Below are positions 1 through 8,658 of a DNA stretch of 35,228 bases, in pieces. The notes beneath the pieces were generated by a model. That model did not search any database, was not told the DNA's origin, and saw nothing but the letters and a program-made list of their open reading frames with translations. The first letter of the stretch is position 1. The number at the start of each line of letters is the position of its first letter. This DNA comes from a virus, in IMG/VR virus record IMGVR_UViG_3300044640_002948, positions 1 to 35,228 of that record. The stretch is one strand, 5' to 3'. The position numbers were made by a program, and so were the translations under genes.

Positions 1-69
1 TCTATAATTTGCACCTACATCATATAAAAATCCTATTAGGGATTATAATATCTATTAAAATTTATTAAT

Positions 70-840
70 ATGAAGAATAAAAACAAACTAACAGACGCAG
101 AAGTTCAAGAAGAAATTCAAAGATGGGAAGAGGAGAAAAGAAAGGATTTAGTAAATAAATCTATCAAATCTGCCGGGATTACGATAAAATGTAAATCTAA
201 AGCCCAAAAAGAGGTGATAACTGCAATTGAGACCAAGGACATCAGCATTGTAACTGGACCTCCAGGAACCGGTAAAACCTATCTTTCCTGTGCCAAGGCC
301 CTAAAGCTGCTAAAAGAGAATTCAGGGACCTATAAGAAGATCATCTTGATCAAGTCAGTGAATGTGCCAAAAGATGAAGAGATAGGATATCTAAAAGGCA
401 CCCTAGAGGAGAAGATGGAGATGTATATGTATCCATTCATCTCTAATTTTCACAAGGTGATCGGCAAAGCAGCAACTGAGGTGCTAAAAGCAAACGGAAA
501 TATAGAAATTCTTCCTATTAAATTTGCCCTTGGGGTAACTCTAGATAATTCTATCATTATCATAGATGAAGCTCAACAGATATCGAAAGACAATCTAAAA
601 ACCCTCATAACTCGAATAGGACAGGATTCCAAAATGATATTTTTAGGTGATGTAAAACAGAAATCAGTGAATAAGCGTGAAAAGAGTGCACTTGAGATCT
701 TAATTGAACACTTTTCAGAGATTCCAGAAATTGGAATTGTCGAGCTTGGAAGAGATGATATTGTTCGTCACCCGATAATTAAGAAATTAGAAGAAGTATT
801 TGAAAAAATAGAGGAATCTGAAAAATTAAATGGAAAGTGA
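70..840 (+). CDS. phoH: PhoH-family P-loop ATPase
   Basis: A 256-residue PhoH-like protein, an ATPase family common in phages whose role in infection is unsettled (RNA-associated ATPase/helicase-like). A charged N-terminal helix of about 35 residues precedes the P-loop domain. Walker A is GPPGTGKT at residues 63-70. Walker B is IIIIDEAQ around residues 162-169, and FLGDVKQ at about 192-198 fits the sensor region. PhoH-like domains are usually about 200-250 residues, so the protein looks complete. The ATG follows an A/T-rich leader without a Shine-Dalgarno sequence. Its TGA overlaps the ATG of the next gene, so the two are probably translated together. Family assignment is firm; the biological role is not. 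Confidence 0.93.
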   Translation: MKNKNKLTDAEVQEEIQRWEEEKRKDLVNKSIKSAGITIKCKSKAQKEVITAIETKDISIVTGPPGTGKTYLSCAKALKLLKENSGTYKKIILIKSVNVPKDEEIGYLKGTLEEKMEMYMYPFISNFHKVIGKAATEVLKANGNIEILPIKFALGVTLDNSIIIIDEAQQISKDNLKTLITRIGQDSKMIFLGDVKQKSVNKREKSALEILIEHFSEIPEIGIVELGRDDIVRHPIIKKLEEVFEKIEESEKLNGK

Positions 841-1040
841 TGGAAATCTTAATTCAATTAAAGGCCAAAGAGAAAGCTGAGCAGGTGATTACTAGCTGTA
901 GAACTAAAGAACATCTAAAATCTGCAAGAAACTATATCGACCTATACAGGATAAAATTTGAGGATAATCTAGGTGCAATGCAATTAGAGTATTTGGCCGA
1001 CGATGTTGAAGAATATCTAAAAGGGTGGAATCGAGGATAA
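840..1040 (+). CDS. Small helical protein of unknown function
   Basis: A 66-residue protein, all predicted helix and rich in Lys and Glu, with no recognisable domain. The start chosen is the ATG that shares its A with the stop of phoH (TGATG); a GTG one codon upstream is also possible. The overlap supports a real, translationally coupled gene. It ends about 10 bases before a late-promoter-like element, so it closes the phoH unit. Function unknown. Confidence 0.65.
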   Translation: MEILIQLKAKEKAEQVITSCRTKEHLKSARNYIDLYRIKFEDNLGAMQLEYLADDVEEYLKGWNRG

Positions 1041-1049
1041 GGGGTTGAA

Positions 1050-1062
1050 TAAATAATAAAAA
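1050..1062 (+). promoter_or_regulatory. Late-promoter-like element TAAATAATAAAAA
   Basis: Exact copy of a 13-base element found in front of six genes in this window. It lies 14 bases before the ATG of the 942-residue protein. T4 late promoters have TATAAATA as their core, which resembles the first part of this element. Assignment as a promoter rather than an A-rich translation signal is inference. Confidence 0.5.
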
Positions 1063-1076
1063 TATAATTTAAAACT

Positions 1077-3905
1077 ATGTATTCTGAATCAAACGAAGAA
1101 AGAAGAGCCAGAGAAGCCAGAGAAATCGAGATGATGGCGGAGCAAGCAAGGTGGAGAGCTTTCATGCAAAAAATCAATGAGCAATCAAGATCAGGTAGAA
1201 ACTCTAATTCTACACAGGGAGCGGCTACAGCAGCTGGATCCGCTGGAGGAGGTGGAGGATCTATCATCCACCAAGGAGACCCTGCTTCAAAGAATCAAAC
1301 TTCTCTAGTTATATTACGTGAAAAGGATCATCCTACCTTTAGATACTATATAGCTAATTACTATTCAGAAAAGATATCTGGACCTTTCGACACTGGAGTT
1401 TCAACAGAAGACTACTCCATAGATAACCTATATACGAATACAATATTATATGGAGGATATGGATTAAGATTTTTCAGACCGGATATCAACGAGCATACTC
1501 TAATCTTTTTAACCAAAGAAGGAAAGATCGTAGAATCGATTACTGCGATTTCAACCGATGTTGAAATGAACGACTATGAAGGCAAATTTATAGTTGCAAC
1601 TGACTACGATGAAGATATTCTTTGGGTATTCGACGGGGAGTCCTTGTTGACTAACACTTCAGTATTTGCAGGGTCGACGGGTTTCAGCATCGGAACCAAT
1701 TACGACCAAGCTATATCTGCAGGCGTTGGGTTACGGGTTAATAAAACAATGAACGACTCAGATTTTATTACTGAATTCTACCTGTGTAACGGAGTAGCAG
1801 CGACTAAAATATATGAGCATACACAGACTGATTTAAACGAAGAAATTGTGGACTTTGGATTATATATGGATCTAGACAAACTTGTGGTCAGAGTCAGAGA
1901 CGCAAATACTTCCAGGCTAAAGAAATTACAAATACTTGAAACCAATGGGGAAGTGGCACATCAGATCCAAATTGACGATAGTGTGCTTACTGATAGCGAT
2001 TTAATTTTCTTCGGGAACAATTGTTTCTTTTTACATTTACGGAATTCATCAGATAATACAGTTCAACATCTAATTTTTAATTATGATGGCGCTTCTAACA
2101 CTCTTCAGGATGGCAATGTATCTGCGGAGACATTTACAAACTGGGAATACCAATATCGATCAAGAGATTTTGGCAGTGACTATAATTATGATACTGTAAA
2201 TAATGCAGTAATTGTATTTTACGGGGAATACAATGAAGAGGACGGATTCACAGAATCGGATCAATTTTTAATCTGGTGTATGTATGCAGGAGAAACTACT
2301 TTTTATTATAACTACGCGGATGGTGAATCTAAAAAATTATATACGAATGATGAAGGACTAGTTAACGGTTATTCACTTTTTGCGGCAGATCCTGATATGA
2401 GCGATCAACTATCAGCCCTAGTTATTAAAGCAGGAGGAGAAGTTATTATTACTGAACTCAATCATAGCATCATTGATTTAGTTGATATTGACATAACTGA
2501 AACTAAAAACCGAATTGCGGTAGTAGTGGAGTATGATAATATTGGAAGCCCTTCAACTAACACGATAGTGCACTCTTTTAATTCAGCTGGAGTAAAGAAT
2601 AGTGATGTTTTAGAGTTAGATACACCAAGCCACGGAACTCGAAGTTCTTACGGAACCTATGTGATAAATGGAGACAATTTAGACAGCTACTTGTCGCCAT
2701 CTGGCAATTGGATTAAGTATCCGGCTCTCTCTGATAGTAGCAGTCCTAACTTCCACGTAAATTTAAATCAGACAAGTGGACCTTATGAATTTACCTGGGA
2801 TAAAAATTTTATTACATACACTCACACTCAAATGATAGAAATTGACGGTGAAGCCGCACCTGAAGATTTTGTAATGGATGGGAGCGTTGCCCCTGGAACC
2901 AAGTACTTTGGACAAGGATCTAATTATTTTACAAATCACTATCCCGGTCTATTTGTACTTGCCGCCAAATCAATATCGATAGAAAGCTTTAAAATTGATG
3001 GCAACATTGGAGCAGACGGAAATGGCCAGGTTTCAACCACAATTCTGCCAATACCTGGATACTCTAAGAGCTATACCGCTTATGTTAAACAGGTGTATGA
3101 TAATAACGATCCTTCAATAAACCAAATCATCATTGTAGACACCGATGGCGAGGGAATAGTTCAATCCATTGATGAGAGCACAGAATATGACCTTCACCAA
3201 ATAACTGGAATAGAATCAGCTACCGAAATACATTATCTACTATTTGCAACAGATGAAGATAGCTTGCAAGTAAGTTTAGAAGACATTGAACAGGTAATAA
3301 CTGAATATTTAGACCTAGTAGATGACGCGACTATATCTAATACTCTCTCTATTTTAAATTTAAACTATTCTAATATTACTGGGATCTTTCCAGCCTATGA
3401 TTCAGGAGATCCTAACAGAATATATTATTTTAATAGTGTCGGAGATAATCCTTATTCAATCGACGACGGTGGAGACGATATGTATGATGATGCAAATTTT
3501 ATAAGTACCAACATATCAACTGGACTGCAATGTAGAATATTTAAAGAAAACGGATCAGTGGCCACGTTTGCTGTAGCTATTTTTGACGATGTATTTGCAG
3601 GTAGGAACCGAATATTTACAACTACAGAGTCAATCAACGGTATCATACTGCGTCAATATGACCTCAACGGAACATTAGTAGATCAAGTCAACACTGGTCA
3701 GTATGATTATGACAATGCATGGCACGTAGAAAACAGAGGAATGGTAATCACTGAAAATAAGACCTTTGACGGTATCGATGTTTATATCAACAGCAAGATC
3801 TATATGATATCTAAAAAAGGAATATCTAACATTGAAGTTGATCTATACGACGGAAATAACAAGAGAATTGTTCATAATGATTATGGATGGTTAAACGTCG
3901 GCTAA
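1077..3905 (+). CDS. Large beta-rich protein with Gly-rich linker, probable virion component
   Basis: A 942-residue protein I cannot assign to a family. Residues 1-40 form a highly charged helix (ERRAREAREIE and following). A Ser/Asn/Ala/Gly linker ending in GGGGGS comes next, at about residues 45-62. The remaining 870 or so residues are rich in Asp, Asn, Tyr, Thr and Ile, with frequent short beta segments and few Cys. This looks like a beta-propeller or fibre-type extracellular or virion protein. No signal peptide or membrane segment is visible. It has its own late-promoter-like element, consistent with a structural protein such as a fibre or decoration protein. The helix-linker-beta layout could be an attachment domain joined to an exposed module. 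The CDS is certain, the role is inferred. Confidence 0.9.
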   Translation: MYSESNEERRAREAREIEMMAEQARWRAFMQKINEQSRSGRNSNSTQGAATAAGSAGGGGGSIIHQGDPASKNQTSLVILREKDHPTFRYYIANYYSEKISGPFDTGVSTEDYSIDNLYTNTILYGGYGLRFFRPDINEHTLIFLTKEGKIVESITAISTDVEMNDYEGKFIVATDYDEDILWVFDGESLLTNTSVFAGSTGFSIGTNYDQAISAGVGLRVNKTMNDSDFITEFYLCNGVAATKIYEHTQTDLNEEIVDFGLYMDLDKLVVRVRDANTSRLKKLQILETNGEVAHQIQIDDSVLTDSDLIFFGNNCFFLHLRNSSDNTVQHLIFNYDGASNTLQDGNVSAETFTNWEYQYRSRDFGSDYNYDTVNNAVIVFYGEYNEEDGFTESDQFLIWCMYAGETTFYYNYADGESKKLYTNDEGLVNGYSLFAADPDMSDQLSALVIKAGGEVIITELNHSIIDLVDIDITETKNRIAVVVEYDNIGSPSTNTIVHSFNSAGVKNSDVLELDTPSHGTRSSYGTYVINGDNLDSYLSPSGNWIKYPALSDSSSPNFHVNLNQTSGPYEFTWDKNFITYTHTQMIEIDGEAAPEDFVMDGSVAPGTKYFGQGSNYFTNHYPGLFVLAAKSISIESFKIDGNIGADGNGQVSTTILPIPGYSKSYTAYVKQVYDNNDPSINQIIIVDTDGEGIVQSIDESTEYDLHQITGIESATEIHYLLFATDEDSLQVSLEDIEQVITEYLDLVDDATISNTLSILNLNYSNITGIFPAYDSGDPNRIYYFNSVGDNPYSIDDGGDDMYDDANFISTNISTGLQCRIFKENGSVATFAVAIFDDVFAGRNRIFTTTESINGIILRQYDLNGTLVDQVNTGQYDYDNAWHVENRGMVITENKTFDGIDVYINSKIYMISKKGISNIEVDLYDGNNKRIVHNDYGWLNVG

Positions 3906-3920
3906 AATAAAAAGTACCAC

Positions 3921-4178
3921 ATGAAAAGAATTTGTATATTAAGCACGGATGAAAATGTTGCAGAAGCAAGAAAACTAGCTAAAGCAATTACAAACGGAGA
4001 AGTACTAAAGACTCCAGTTTCTGAAAAAGGAGAGAATCCCGCGACTCATTGGTTCTGTTGCCTTTCAGTTACTGATGAAGGATTTAATGAAATTTCTAAG
4101 ATACAGAAGAACAGCGTGATTGAAGAGATTGGCCCGAAAGAATTTCTTTCTAAATGGAAGTTAAAAATCATAAAGTAA
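3921..4178 (+). CDS. Small protein of unknown function
   Basis: An 85-residue protein with alternating beta and helix segments and a WFCCL stretch near residues 48-52. No family recognised. The first half (KRICILSTDENVAEARKLAK) has the look of a small ferredoxin-like alpha/beta fold. It starts 15 bases after the large beta-rich gene and overlaps the next gene by 25 bases, so it belongs to the same transcript. No Shine-Dalgarno sequence precedes the ATG. Confidence 0.75.
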   Translation: MKRICILSTDENVAEARKLAKAITNGEVLKTPVSEKGENPATHWFCCLSVTDEGFNEISKIQKNSVIEEIGPKEFLSKWKLKIIK

Positions 4179-4795
4179 TAAGCAACTTTATTGATCAGAA
4201 GGATGCTGCTCAATTAATTAAATGGATTGAAGGAATAGAGTATAATGAAACTAGTTCCAATCATCATCTAACTGAACTTGCAAAAGAATTGAATGGAGTT
4301 TCCCATATTTATGATGTCTCTAACACTGAGTTAACCAATTATATAGCTAAATATCAATCGATCACTGAAAATTCAAAAGACTCAGTGCCAGATCTTATTT
4401 ATGATCTGATAGTTAGAATATCTCAAGAGTTAGGAATATCAAAGGACCACACGTTTTTTCAGGCAGTTGACATGAAACAGGGAGGAAAGATAAATCCTCA
4501 TTATGATGCTTCAGTTGAAGGGTACATAAATTATAAATGCAATCTATGTCTGCTATCCGATGATTATAAATTCTATGTAGGAGATCAAAATTTATCGGTG
4601 AAAGAGCTAGATCTATATTGTTTTGAAGCATCCTTGTATAAACACTGGACGGATACCTTTAATTCAAGAAGAGTGTTTATAAGTTTCGGCTTTATGGTTC
4701 CTTATAAAGAACTAGGAAGATCAGAAGAAGATCCAAGAATCAGATTAAGCAGGAGAATCGAAAGATATTTTCAAAGAGCTGGAGAAGCTAATTAA
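4154..4795 (+). CDS. 2-oxoglutarate/Fe(II)-dependent oxygenase-like protein
   Basis: A 213-residue protein with the metal and cosubstrate signature of 2OG-Fe(II) dioxygenases. The HxD pair is H116 and D118 (NPHYDAS). A distal His, H164 (YKHW), is followed 8-9 residues later by Arg172/173 (SRRVFISFGF), the usual 2OG-carboxylate binder. Such enzymes hydroxylate or demethylate proteins, nucleic acids or small molecules; the substrate here cannot be told. The C-terminus is basic (RLSRRIERYFQRA). The ATG lies inside the preceding gene (25-base overlap). The stop region overlaps that of the convergent UvsW gene. The HxD...H...R order and spacing make the fold assignment likely, although overall similarity was judged by eye only. 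Confidence 0.75.
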   Translation: MEVKNHKVISNFIDQKDAAQLIKWIEGIEYNETSSNHHLTELAKELNGVSHIYDVSNTELTNYIAKYQSITENSKDSVPDLIYDLIVRISQELGISKDHTFFQAVDMKQGGKINPHYDASVEGYINYKCNLCLLSDDYKFYVGDQNLSVKELDLYCFEASLYKHWTDTFNSRRVFISFGFMVPYKELGRSEEDPRIRLSRRIERYFQRAGEAN

Positions 4796-6497
4796 TGCTG
4801 GATAGATTTATTCGAGTTTCAGGTAGAATTTTAAATTTTTGTTCTTTATAGATCTTCATCCTTTCAGATCCATGTCTAACTGAATATCCGCTTAAATCAT
4901 CGATGATATCCCAGATGATTACTTCTTCTTTTCCTTTCAGATATCTCATCCCTCGACCGATTGCCTGTCTGATCGTTATCTCAGCTTTAGTTGATTCAGC
5001 AAAAATAATATGATGTACGTTCTTAAGGTCAATCCCAGTTGCAAACGTACCATACGAAGCTACTATCACCGAGCCATCTACTGATTCCATAGTGTCTTTA
5101 TAAATCTCTCGATCTGAATTTTTAATGGATCCGTCTATATAATAGGTATGGTCGTTCCAGAACCTAATTGTGTCACAGATTCTAGAGCCATATCCATTCT
5201 CAATATCAGAGAAGAGTATAAGAGTGTTTTTACCCAGTTTCTTAACAAACCGGCTGATAAACTTGATTCTTTCTTCACTGTCGAAGATGATAGACTTTTC
5301 AATTCCAAGCATATGAATCCCATAATTCTTAGGATCTTTAAATTGGGCCTTGACCCTGTCCTTTAAGTCAGGATCCCGTTGAATTTTGACGTATTCACTT
5401 ATTTTTTCGCCAGATTCATCGTACTCTAGAAATATCTGCTTGATTTTAATATTTGGAGAATAATCATTATCGATTAGGAATTTAGCGTCAAGAGTCATGA
5501 CTAGGGGTCCGACATTCTGCTGCATTTTAAAGAAATCAGAATACTTTTCGTTCAGTTTCATGGTACCAGATAATCCTAGCTTATAGCTCCAATTTTTACA
5601 AGCAGCAATAATATCGCTAATGGATCCTCCTCTGGATTTATGAGCCTCATCGATATTTAGGACCTTAAAGTAGGAAGGAAGATTGATCTTTTTAATTTCA
5701 TTTATCTTTTCGATCAATTTGGCTTTCTTAGCATCTCGATCATCAGCTTCGTCTTTTTTGACCCTCTTCTTGATTAAGGTTTCCAATTTTTTATCTAGAC
5801 ATTCGGGAACCAGGTTTATTAGACTCTGATACGTTGTGATTAGCATATCGCAATCTAAAAATTCCTTTAGATTGAAATCGTTATCTCCTCCTACTGAGTG
5901 AATCTTCCATTTAACCAGACCATTCGAGTATTGTTCAAATGCCTTAACCGTCTGATTAACCAGACTCACATTGGGAACGATCATCAGGGCCTTGTGCTGT
6001 GAATTGATCACTCCTATATGTTTTAGGTAGGAATTAAAAGTATAAAAGATGGCAGTTTTACCGGCTGAAGTGGCTAATTCCTGACAGCAGAATTGGTATT
6101 TAAGGGCTCTAAATGCTCCCTCTAATTGATAGTCTCGAGGATAGAGAGGTTCACCTTTATCAGTTAGGACCCCTTTAAAAAGAGAATCGACGAACTGGGT
6201 ATATGATTCCTTGTCTAAGGATCCGTCCATCATTCGATCTATTCCTTCCACGTCTACCTCGATTCCAGTCTTCTTCGAAAAATTAAGTATTTCTTTCCAA
6301 AGTTCAATTGAAATGACTCCTTCTTTGGTTATGAAGTGATCCATCCCATCCCAGATTTTTCTGGTAACTAGGATATTGAATTCAGCATCTTTAGATTTCT
6401 TTTTAAACCAGGAAAAGAGGCTGGTTTTCTCCATATTAAGAGAATACTCTTCTAATTTAAAATGTTTCTGGTCAGCTAGTAATTTAAATTTAAGCAT
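4788..6497 (-). CDS. uvsW: UvsW-like superfamily 2 helicase
   Basis: A 569-residue SF2 helicase matching T4 UvsW, which unwinds branched DNA and R-loops and helps switch from origin- to recombination-dependent replication. Motif I is ATSAGKT (142-148), motif II DEAH (283-286), motif III SGTM (310-313), and motif VI QAIGRGMR (511-518); a TGIDL element precedes motif VI. The N-terminal 115 residues correspond to the UvsW DNA-binding domain. It is longer than T4 UvsW (about 500 residues), partly through a Lys/Asp-rich insert at about 235-275. It starts within the stop of the upstream gene (TAATG), so it is coupled to the UvsY-like gene. Its 3' end overlaps the convergent oxygenase gene. Confidence 0.93.
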   Translation of the reverse strand: MLKFKLLADQKHFKLEEYSLNMEKTSLFSWFKKKSKDAEFNILVTRKIWDGMDHFITKEGVISIELWKEILNFSKKTGIEVDVEGIDRMMDGSLDKESYTQFVDSLFKGVLTDKGEPLYPRDYQLEGAFRALKYQFCCQELATSAGKTAIFYTFNSYLKHIGVINSQHKALMIVPNVSLVNQTVKAFEQYSNGLVKWKIHSVGGDNDFNLKEFLDCDMLITTYQSLINLVPECLDKKLETLIKKRVKKDEADDRDAKKAKLIEKINEIKKINLPSYFKVLNIDEAHKSRGGSISDIIAACKNWSYKLGLSGTMKLNEKYSDFFKMQQNVGPLVMTLDAKFLIDNDYSPNIKIKQIFLEYDESGEKISEYVKIQRDPDLKDRVKAQFKDPKNYGIHMLGIEKSIIFDSEERIKFISRFVKKLGKNTLILFSDIENGYGSRICDTIRFWNDHTYYIDGSIKNSDREIYKDTMESVDGSVIVASYGTFATGIDLKNVHHIIFAESTKAEITIRQAIGRGMRYLKGKEEVIIWDIIDDLSGYSVRHGSERMKIYKEQKFKILPETRINLSSIN

Positions 6498-6925
6498 TAA
6501 ATTCCAAGAACTTTTTCTATCTCAACTCGAGTTTTAATTCCAAAAAGAACGTTGTCTACCGTTTTGATAGATTCATTAAAGAAGGTGATTTGATTTTCTA
6601 TTAGGTCAATCATGTGCTTAATCTCAGTGGTCCGTCCGTCTATTAAGACAGTCTTTTCAGTGTATTGATATCTTTGCTGTAGGTTGGTTGAAATATTTTC
6701 AAGTTGGGCACTTTTATCAGACCTAAATTGTTTTCTAACATTGGAAGCATGTTCGATTAAGGTGTGATTGTCCTCGAGCAGACGTTGACGCATCGAAAGC
6801 ATTAAGACCTGAACCTCTTTTAGATTCTTGATGTTCATCATCTTTTCTACACATTCCTGTATCTCTCTTGATACTTCTTCTCGTCTTTTACCAAATTTTT
6901 TAGATATCTCAGCTGATTTACTCAT
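6497..6925 (-). CDS. Putative UvsY-like recombination mediator
   Basis: A 142-residue, almost entirely helical, charged protein directly upstream of uvsW and coupled to it by a one-base overlap. Size, position beside uvsW and layout resemble T4 UvsY (137 residues), which loads UvsX recombinase onto gp32-coated DNA. The shared layout is a basic helical middle, an RYQY stretch, an acidic turn, then an amphipathic C-terminal oligomerisation helix ending in a Gly-containing segment. There is no motif definite enough to prove it, so the assignment rests on context and architecture. Otherwise it is an unknown coiled-coil protein. Confidence 0.5.
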   Translation of the reverse strand: MSKSAEISKKFGKRREEVSREIQECVEKMMNIKNLKEVQVLMLSMRQRLLEDNHTLIEHASNVRKQFRSDKSAQLENISTNLQQRYQYTEKTVLIDGRTTEIKHMIDLIENQITFFNESIKTVDNVLFGIKTRVEIEKVLGI

Positions 6926-6956
6926 ATTATATTTTACAGCAACGAGTGAATAGGTT

Positions 6957-7439
6957 TTAAGTGTTTATGAATTTATAGTAGGTTGCTCCGATTTGATAGT
7001 AGTCATCACTCCCTACATCAGAAGGTGAAGTCCCGTTCACTATGTCGTTTCCAAAGTCACCTGAGCTTCCTCCAATATATACAGTAGGATGATCAGATTC
7101 AGCTCCTCCTACGATTATTCGATATATTTGAAATCTTTTAAAAAATTCTTTTACCCTGTCTTCTATTTCTCGGGTTGTTTCGAAAATAAAAACACTAGGA
7201 TAGGTTTTCATGTCTCCATTTTCAGACTGAGCCTGATTATAGGTCTGAACTGCCCATCTTTCATCGTATAGATCTTTTGCTATACAAGAATCATAAGAAG
7301 CTTTATCTTGAAAATCTATTATGATAAATGGAAGCTTGGCCTGCATCGTATTTCTAAGGTCTTGCCAGGTATATTCAGTTTCAGAAAATTCTCCAACTGA
7401 ATCTATAAATTCTTCAAATATTTTTATGTGCTTCCTCAA
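6957..7439 (-). CDS. Unknown protein with capsid-targeting-like N-terminus
   Basis: A 160-residue protein of unknown function. The start is TTG, 10 bases after an exact late-promoter-like element on the same strand; no ATG fits as well. The N-terminus (MRKHIKIFEEFIDS) resembles the short targeting peptide of T4 internal proteins, which sends proteins into the prohead and is removed by the gp21 protease. The rest is alpha/beta, with FIIIDF, SVFIFET and RIIVGG strands. The C-terminus (about 118-160) is rich in Gly, Ser and Asp. It may be a packaged internal protein, but that is inference from the N-terminus and promoter only. Confidence 0.8.
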   Translation of the reverse strand: MRKHIKIFEEFIDSVGEFSETEYTWQDLRNTMQAKLPFIIIDFQDKASYDSCIAKDLYDERWAVQTYNQAQSENGDMKTYPSVFIFETTREIEDRVKEFFKRFQIYRIIVGGAESDHPTVYIGGSSGDFGNDIVNGTSPSDVGSDDYYQIGATYYKFINT

Positions 7440-7449
7440 CTTTTAAAAC

Positions 7450-7462
7450 TTTTTATTATTTA
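7450..7462 (-). promoter_or_regulatory. Late-promoter-like element TAAATAATAAAAA
   Basis: Exact copy of the recurrent 13-base element on the minus strand, 10 bases before the TTG start of the 160-residue protein. It lies in the short divergent gap shared with the kinase gene on the plus strand. Confidence 0.5.
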
Positions 7463-7490
7463 TTAGATAAAATATCTTAAAATCTTTTAA

Positions 7491-8087
7491 ATGATCATAT
7501 TAGTAGAAGGACCAAGAGGAGCAGGAAAATCTTACCTAGTTGACGAATTCTTTAAATCAAATCAGGATCCTAAAATCCTGTATTATAAATTCAAATTCAC
7601 TGACTGGATTAAAATATTAGAGATAGAGGATCAGGAACCGGGTCCAGGCGTACATTATTTCAGTATTTCAAATATAATAACTATTCTTGGCATCTCTTCC
7701 ACTTTTTTAAAGGAAAATCACGTGGTATTCGATAGATCTATCTTTTCCGCTTACGTATGGTCAATATTTAGAAAAAGAATGGACCGAGAGAGACTTTTAA
7801 CTGAATTTAATAATTTTCTATTGACTGACAGTTACAGTAATTGTAAATTGATCTATGTGAATCGATCTAATGAGGTTAATGCTATTAGTCGAGTAAAGCA
7901 AGACGGCTTCGACGTCTTTGAGAACTATGAGGCTGAGAAATTAATATACGATGATGTTTTATTTAGATTTAGAGATCAAATAACTGATTCAAGCAGAGCA
8001 AATGAATTTTTCGAGCTCACTAATTATCTAAATGAGGATAGTGTTGAGTCATTTAGGGTTTTATTATATGATATTCTTAATAAATAA
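7491..8087 (+). CDS. P-loop (deoxy)nucleotide kinase-like protein
   Basis: A 198-residue P-loop protein. Walker A is GPRGAGKS at residues 7-14. A VFDRSIFSAYVW segment at about 78-89 matches the DR(S/Y/H) substrate-binding region of thymidylate and deoxynucleoside kinases. LIYVNRSNE at about 118-126 resembles the strand before the lid. Family members phosphorylate nucleosides or nucleoside monophosphates, fitting a phage dNTP-supply role. The base specificity cannot be read. It could also be a kinase for another small substrate. It is divergently transcribed from the gene at 6957-7439. Its stop codon lies inside the late-promoter-like element of the next gene. Confidence 0.75.
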   Translation: MIILVEGPRGAGKSYLVDEFFKSNQDPKILYYKFKFTDWIKILEIEDQEPGPGVHYFSISNIITILGISSTFLKENHVVFDRSIFSAYVWSIFRKRMDRERLLTEFNNFLLTDSYSNCKLIYVNRSNEVNAISRVKQDGFDVFENYEAEKLIYDDVLFRFRDQITDSSRANEFFELTNYLNEDSVESFRVLLYDILNK

Positions 8088-8093
8088 TAAAAA
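8081..8093 (+). promoter_or_regulatory. Late-promoter-like element TAAATAATAAAAA
   Basis: Exact copy of the recurrent 13-base element. It contains the stop codon of the kinase gene and ends 10 bases before the GTG start at 8104. Confidence 0.5.
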
Positions 8094-8103
8094 ATTTAAC
8101 ACT

Positions 8104-8646
8104 GTGAAAAAGAGAGTTAGCACTTTTAGAGAATACGAAAAATTGTTTGAAGCAGTTGAGATTGATCCGTCTAAATTAAGAGGATATCCAGCCGATCAAA
8201 TGGTTAAACGAATAGAAGAATTGATGGAAATCATGCCTGACCGAACCAGATTCGGAGTACCGGCTGATATTAAAGGGTTCTCTACTTCTTATCGAGACGC
8301 TAACGGTGCAATACAAAAGATTCAGGATATCGATCATTACTATTCTGGCAAAGGAGAAGATGTTAGATTCTACTGCTGGAGCATTTCTTATGCTGGTAGC
8401 TGGGATGCAACTAAAAGCCTAAGAGAGAAGATAGATCAATTTGGAGGATTTGGACGCGAACAGAATATGAATTTAAAGAGGGTGATTGATTACTTTAAAA
8501 AGAATCCTGAAGATGTTGATAACGTTAGAAGTATCTCGATCTCAGTTGATTCAAAATCTATTAGAAAAAATCAAATGAGCCAGTCGGAACCTGAAGAGAT
8601 GCCGGCTAATCCACAAGATCAACAAGAGAGCGATTCAGCAATTTAA
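8104..8646 (+). CDS. Unknown protein with capsid-targeting-like N-terminus
   Basis: A protein of 180 residues with no recognised family. I chose the GTG at 8104 over the upstream in-frame ATG at 8032. The longer form would overlap the kinase gene by 56 bases and run through the late-promoter-like element. The GTG also gives an N-terminus (MKKRVSTFREYEKLFE) like those of the proteins at 6957-7439 and 12269-12826. The middle has a conserved-looking FYCWSISYAGSWDAT segment. The last 35 or so residues are Ser/Glu/Gln/Pro-rich and probably disordered. Possible internal virion protein; function unknown. Confidence 0.75.
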   Translation: MKKRVSTFREYEKLFEAVEIDPSKLRGYPADQMVKRIEELMEIMPDRTRFGVPADIKGFSTSYRDANGAIQKIQDIDHYYSGKGEDVRFYCWSISYAGSWDATKSLREKIDQFGGFGREQNMNLKRVIDYFKKNPEDVDNVRSISISVDSKSIRKNQMSQSEPEEMPANPQDQQESDSAI

Positions 8647-8658
8647 TAAACTTATATA

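Noticed and set aside
31-47. Short inverted repeat AATCC/GGATT before phoH
   Set aside because: Only five pairs and no T-tract, so neither terminator nor operator can be supported.
932-1267. Reverse-strand open frame with many prolines and alanines
   Set aside because: It is the antisense shadow of the Gly/Ala-rich linker of the gene at 1077 and crosses the end of the preceding gene; no independent support.
8032-8103. Upstream ATG for the protein at 8104-8646
   Set aside because: The extension lies inside the kinase gene and through the promoter-like element, and encodes an unlike N-terminus; GTG 8104 fits better.
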